Below, one piece after another: positions 42,858 through 43,503 of a stretch of DNA of 43,503 bases. The stretch is from NCBI GenBank assembly GCA_016932235.1, contig JAFGDF010000306.1, forward strand, positions 1-43,503, in the 5' to 3' direction. This stretch comes from Deltaproteobacteria bacterium (GTDB lineage Bacteria > Desulfobacterota > DSM-4660 > Desulfatiglandales > HGW-15). The number at the start of each line of letters is the position of its first letter. Position 1 is the first letter of the stretch. The translations under genes were made by a program, and so were the position numbers. The notes under the pieces are model-generated. The model was not told the DNA's origin and did not search any database. It saw only the letters and a program-made list of their open reading frames with translations.

Positions 42858-43503
42858 CTATCTTATATCACAAACCCCCGGTTCCAGAGTTTCCGGATCA
42901 TGAAACAACCCGCAAAGACCGGCAAGGGCATCCTGCCTCCCCATCAATACAAGTATATCTTCGGAAAGGATCAGTGTTTCACCCTCAGGATTTGTGATGG
43001 TGGCCTCCTTTCTGCGGACCGCAAGAAGTGTGACTTCATAAAGATTTCTCAATTGCAGTTCTTTAAGTGATTTCCCTGTTGCTGGGGCGCGGGGATGAAC
43101 CCTGAACAGGCCGATCTCTATATCCGGAAGTTGCTGTTTCAAATCAACAAATGCATCGGATTGTTTATTCCTGGTCCTCAACATCTGATAGCTGTTCATG
43201 CGGACCTCGGAGATTAATTTATCTATTTCATTCCTCGGGATCAAATATCGAACAAGAACACGGCTGAAAATCTCAATGGATGTCTCGAACTCTTCAGGAA
43301 TAACTTCATTTGCACCCAGACTGAGAAGACCTTTCATCTCCGACAGAAAACGTGTCCTCGCAATAATTGTTATTTGGGGGTTCATTCTTCTGGCTGTGCT
43401 GACTATTCTGCGCGAAGCCGCCGGATCGGCTATGACAACCACCAGGATCCTCCCCTTCCCAATCCCAGCGCTTTTTAAGACCTCTTCCCTTGTGGCATCT
43501 CCA
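42858..43503 (-). CDS. TrkA/KefB-type RCK domain protein (5' end outside window)
   Basis: 215 residues are visible and the frame is still open at the window edge. GDATREEVLKSAGIGKGRIL and VVIADPAASRRIVSTARRMNP match the second half of a TrkA-N (RCK-N) NAD-binding domain; the last 80 residues (IEIGLFRVHPRAPATGKSLK to ILVLMGRQDALAGL) are a TrkA-C domain. Such domains gate KefB/KefC-type K+/H+ antiporters or Trk/Ktr K+ channels. The membrane part would lie upstream, beyond 43503. Stop codon at 42858-42860, 2 bases after the convergent unknown frame. Confidence 0.87.
   Translation of the reverse strand, partial: GDATREEVLKSAGIGKGRILVVVIADPAASRRIVSTARRMNPQITIIARTRFLSEMKGLLSLGANEVIPEEFETSIEIFSRVLVRYLIPRNEIDKLISEVRMNSYQMLRTRNKQSDAFVDLKQQLPDIEIGLFRVHPRAPATGKSLKELQLRNLYEVTLLAVRRKEATITNPEGETLILSEDILVLMGRQDALAGLCGLFHDPETLEPGVCDIR

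Overview
The window is bacterial chromosome, most likely from an anaerobic Desulfobacterota-type (deltaproteobacterial) organism. The reasons are an Ahb (siroheme to heme) gene cluster with two radical SAM enzymes, two TRAP uptake systems beside CoA and acid metabolism genes, a PurL with tandem PurS domains and a separate PurQ, non-haem iron proteins, and many small intergenic hairpin repeats. The lineage is inferred from gene content, not from a marker gene. No rRNA, tRNA or CRISPR array was seen.

Layout. 1-6950: the end of an MFS transporter, an acyl-CoA synthetase, a MITE-like element, a TRAP operon (dctP, dctQ, dctM and a small Fe-S protein) and an SDR oxidoreductase. 6990-14100, mostly minus strand: a ferritin-like protein fused to a degenerate receiver domain, a small membrane protein, the haem cluster ahbC-hemB-ahbD-ahbA/B, and a long ClpX-like ATPase. 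14378-25424, plus strand: purL-purQ, then a zinc alcohol dehydrogenase, HpcH/HpaI aldolase, class III CoA-transferase, a second TRAP system (dctP plus fused dctQM) and a cupin, with a convergent MmgE/PrpD gene. From the dehydrogenase onward this looks like a module that imports and breaks down an organic acid; a strong promoter with a palindromic operator precedes dctP. 26891-29581, minus: a small operon with a protein resembling sigma region 4 alone, then an ABC-2 exporter whose ATPase seems to have lost its N-terminus to a frameshift. 29902-32658: a GDSL esterase, an alpha/beta hydrolase and an MFS exporter.

32659-39341 is the accessory part. Two direct copies of a 260-360 bp intergenic repeat flank an alcohol dehydrogenase, an AbiE toxin-antitoxin pair whose toxin carries a C-terminal WYL-like domain, and a translationally coupled HsdM gene cut off before its catalytic motif. 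The last part (39342-43503) holds a class III nucleotide cyclase with TPR and hemerythrin domains, a convergent ferritin-like protein, an alpha/beta hydrolase, an unknown reading frame interrupted by one in-frame UGA with a hairpin just downstream, and the end of a TrkA/KefB-type K+ channel or antiporter regulatory protein that runs off the window.

Best candidates for something undescribed: the AbiEi / AbiEii-WYL / HsdM-fragment operon between repeats; the ferritin-receiver fusion; the cyclase-hemerythrin protein, which lacks one iron ligand, beside a ferritin-like gene; the region-4-only sigma-like operon; and the UGA-interrupted gene. All functional statements come from reading motifs by eye; no database search was run.
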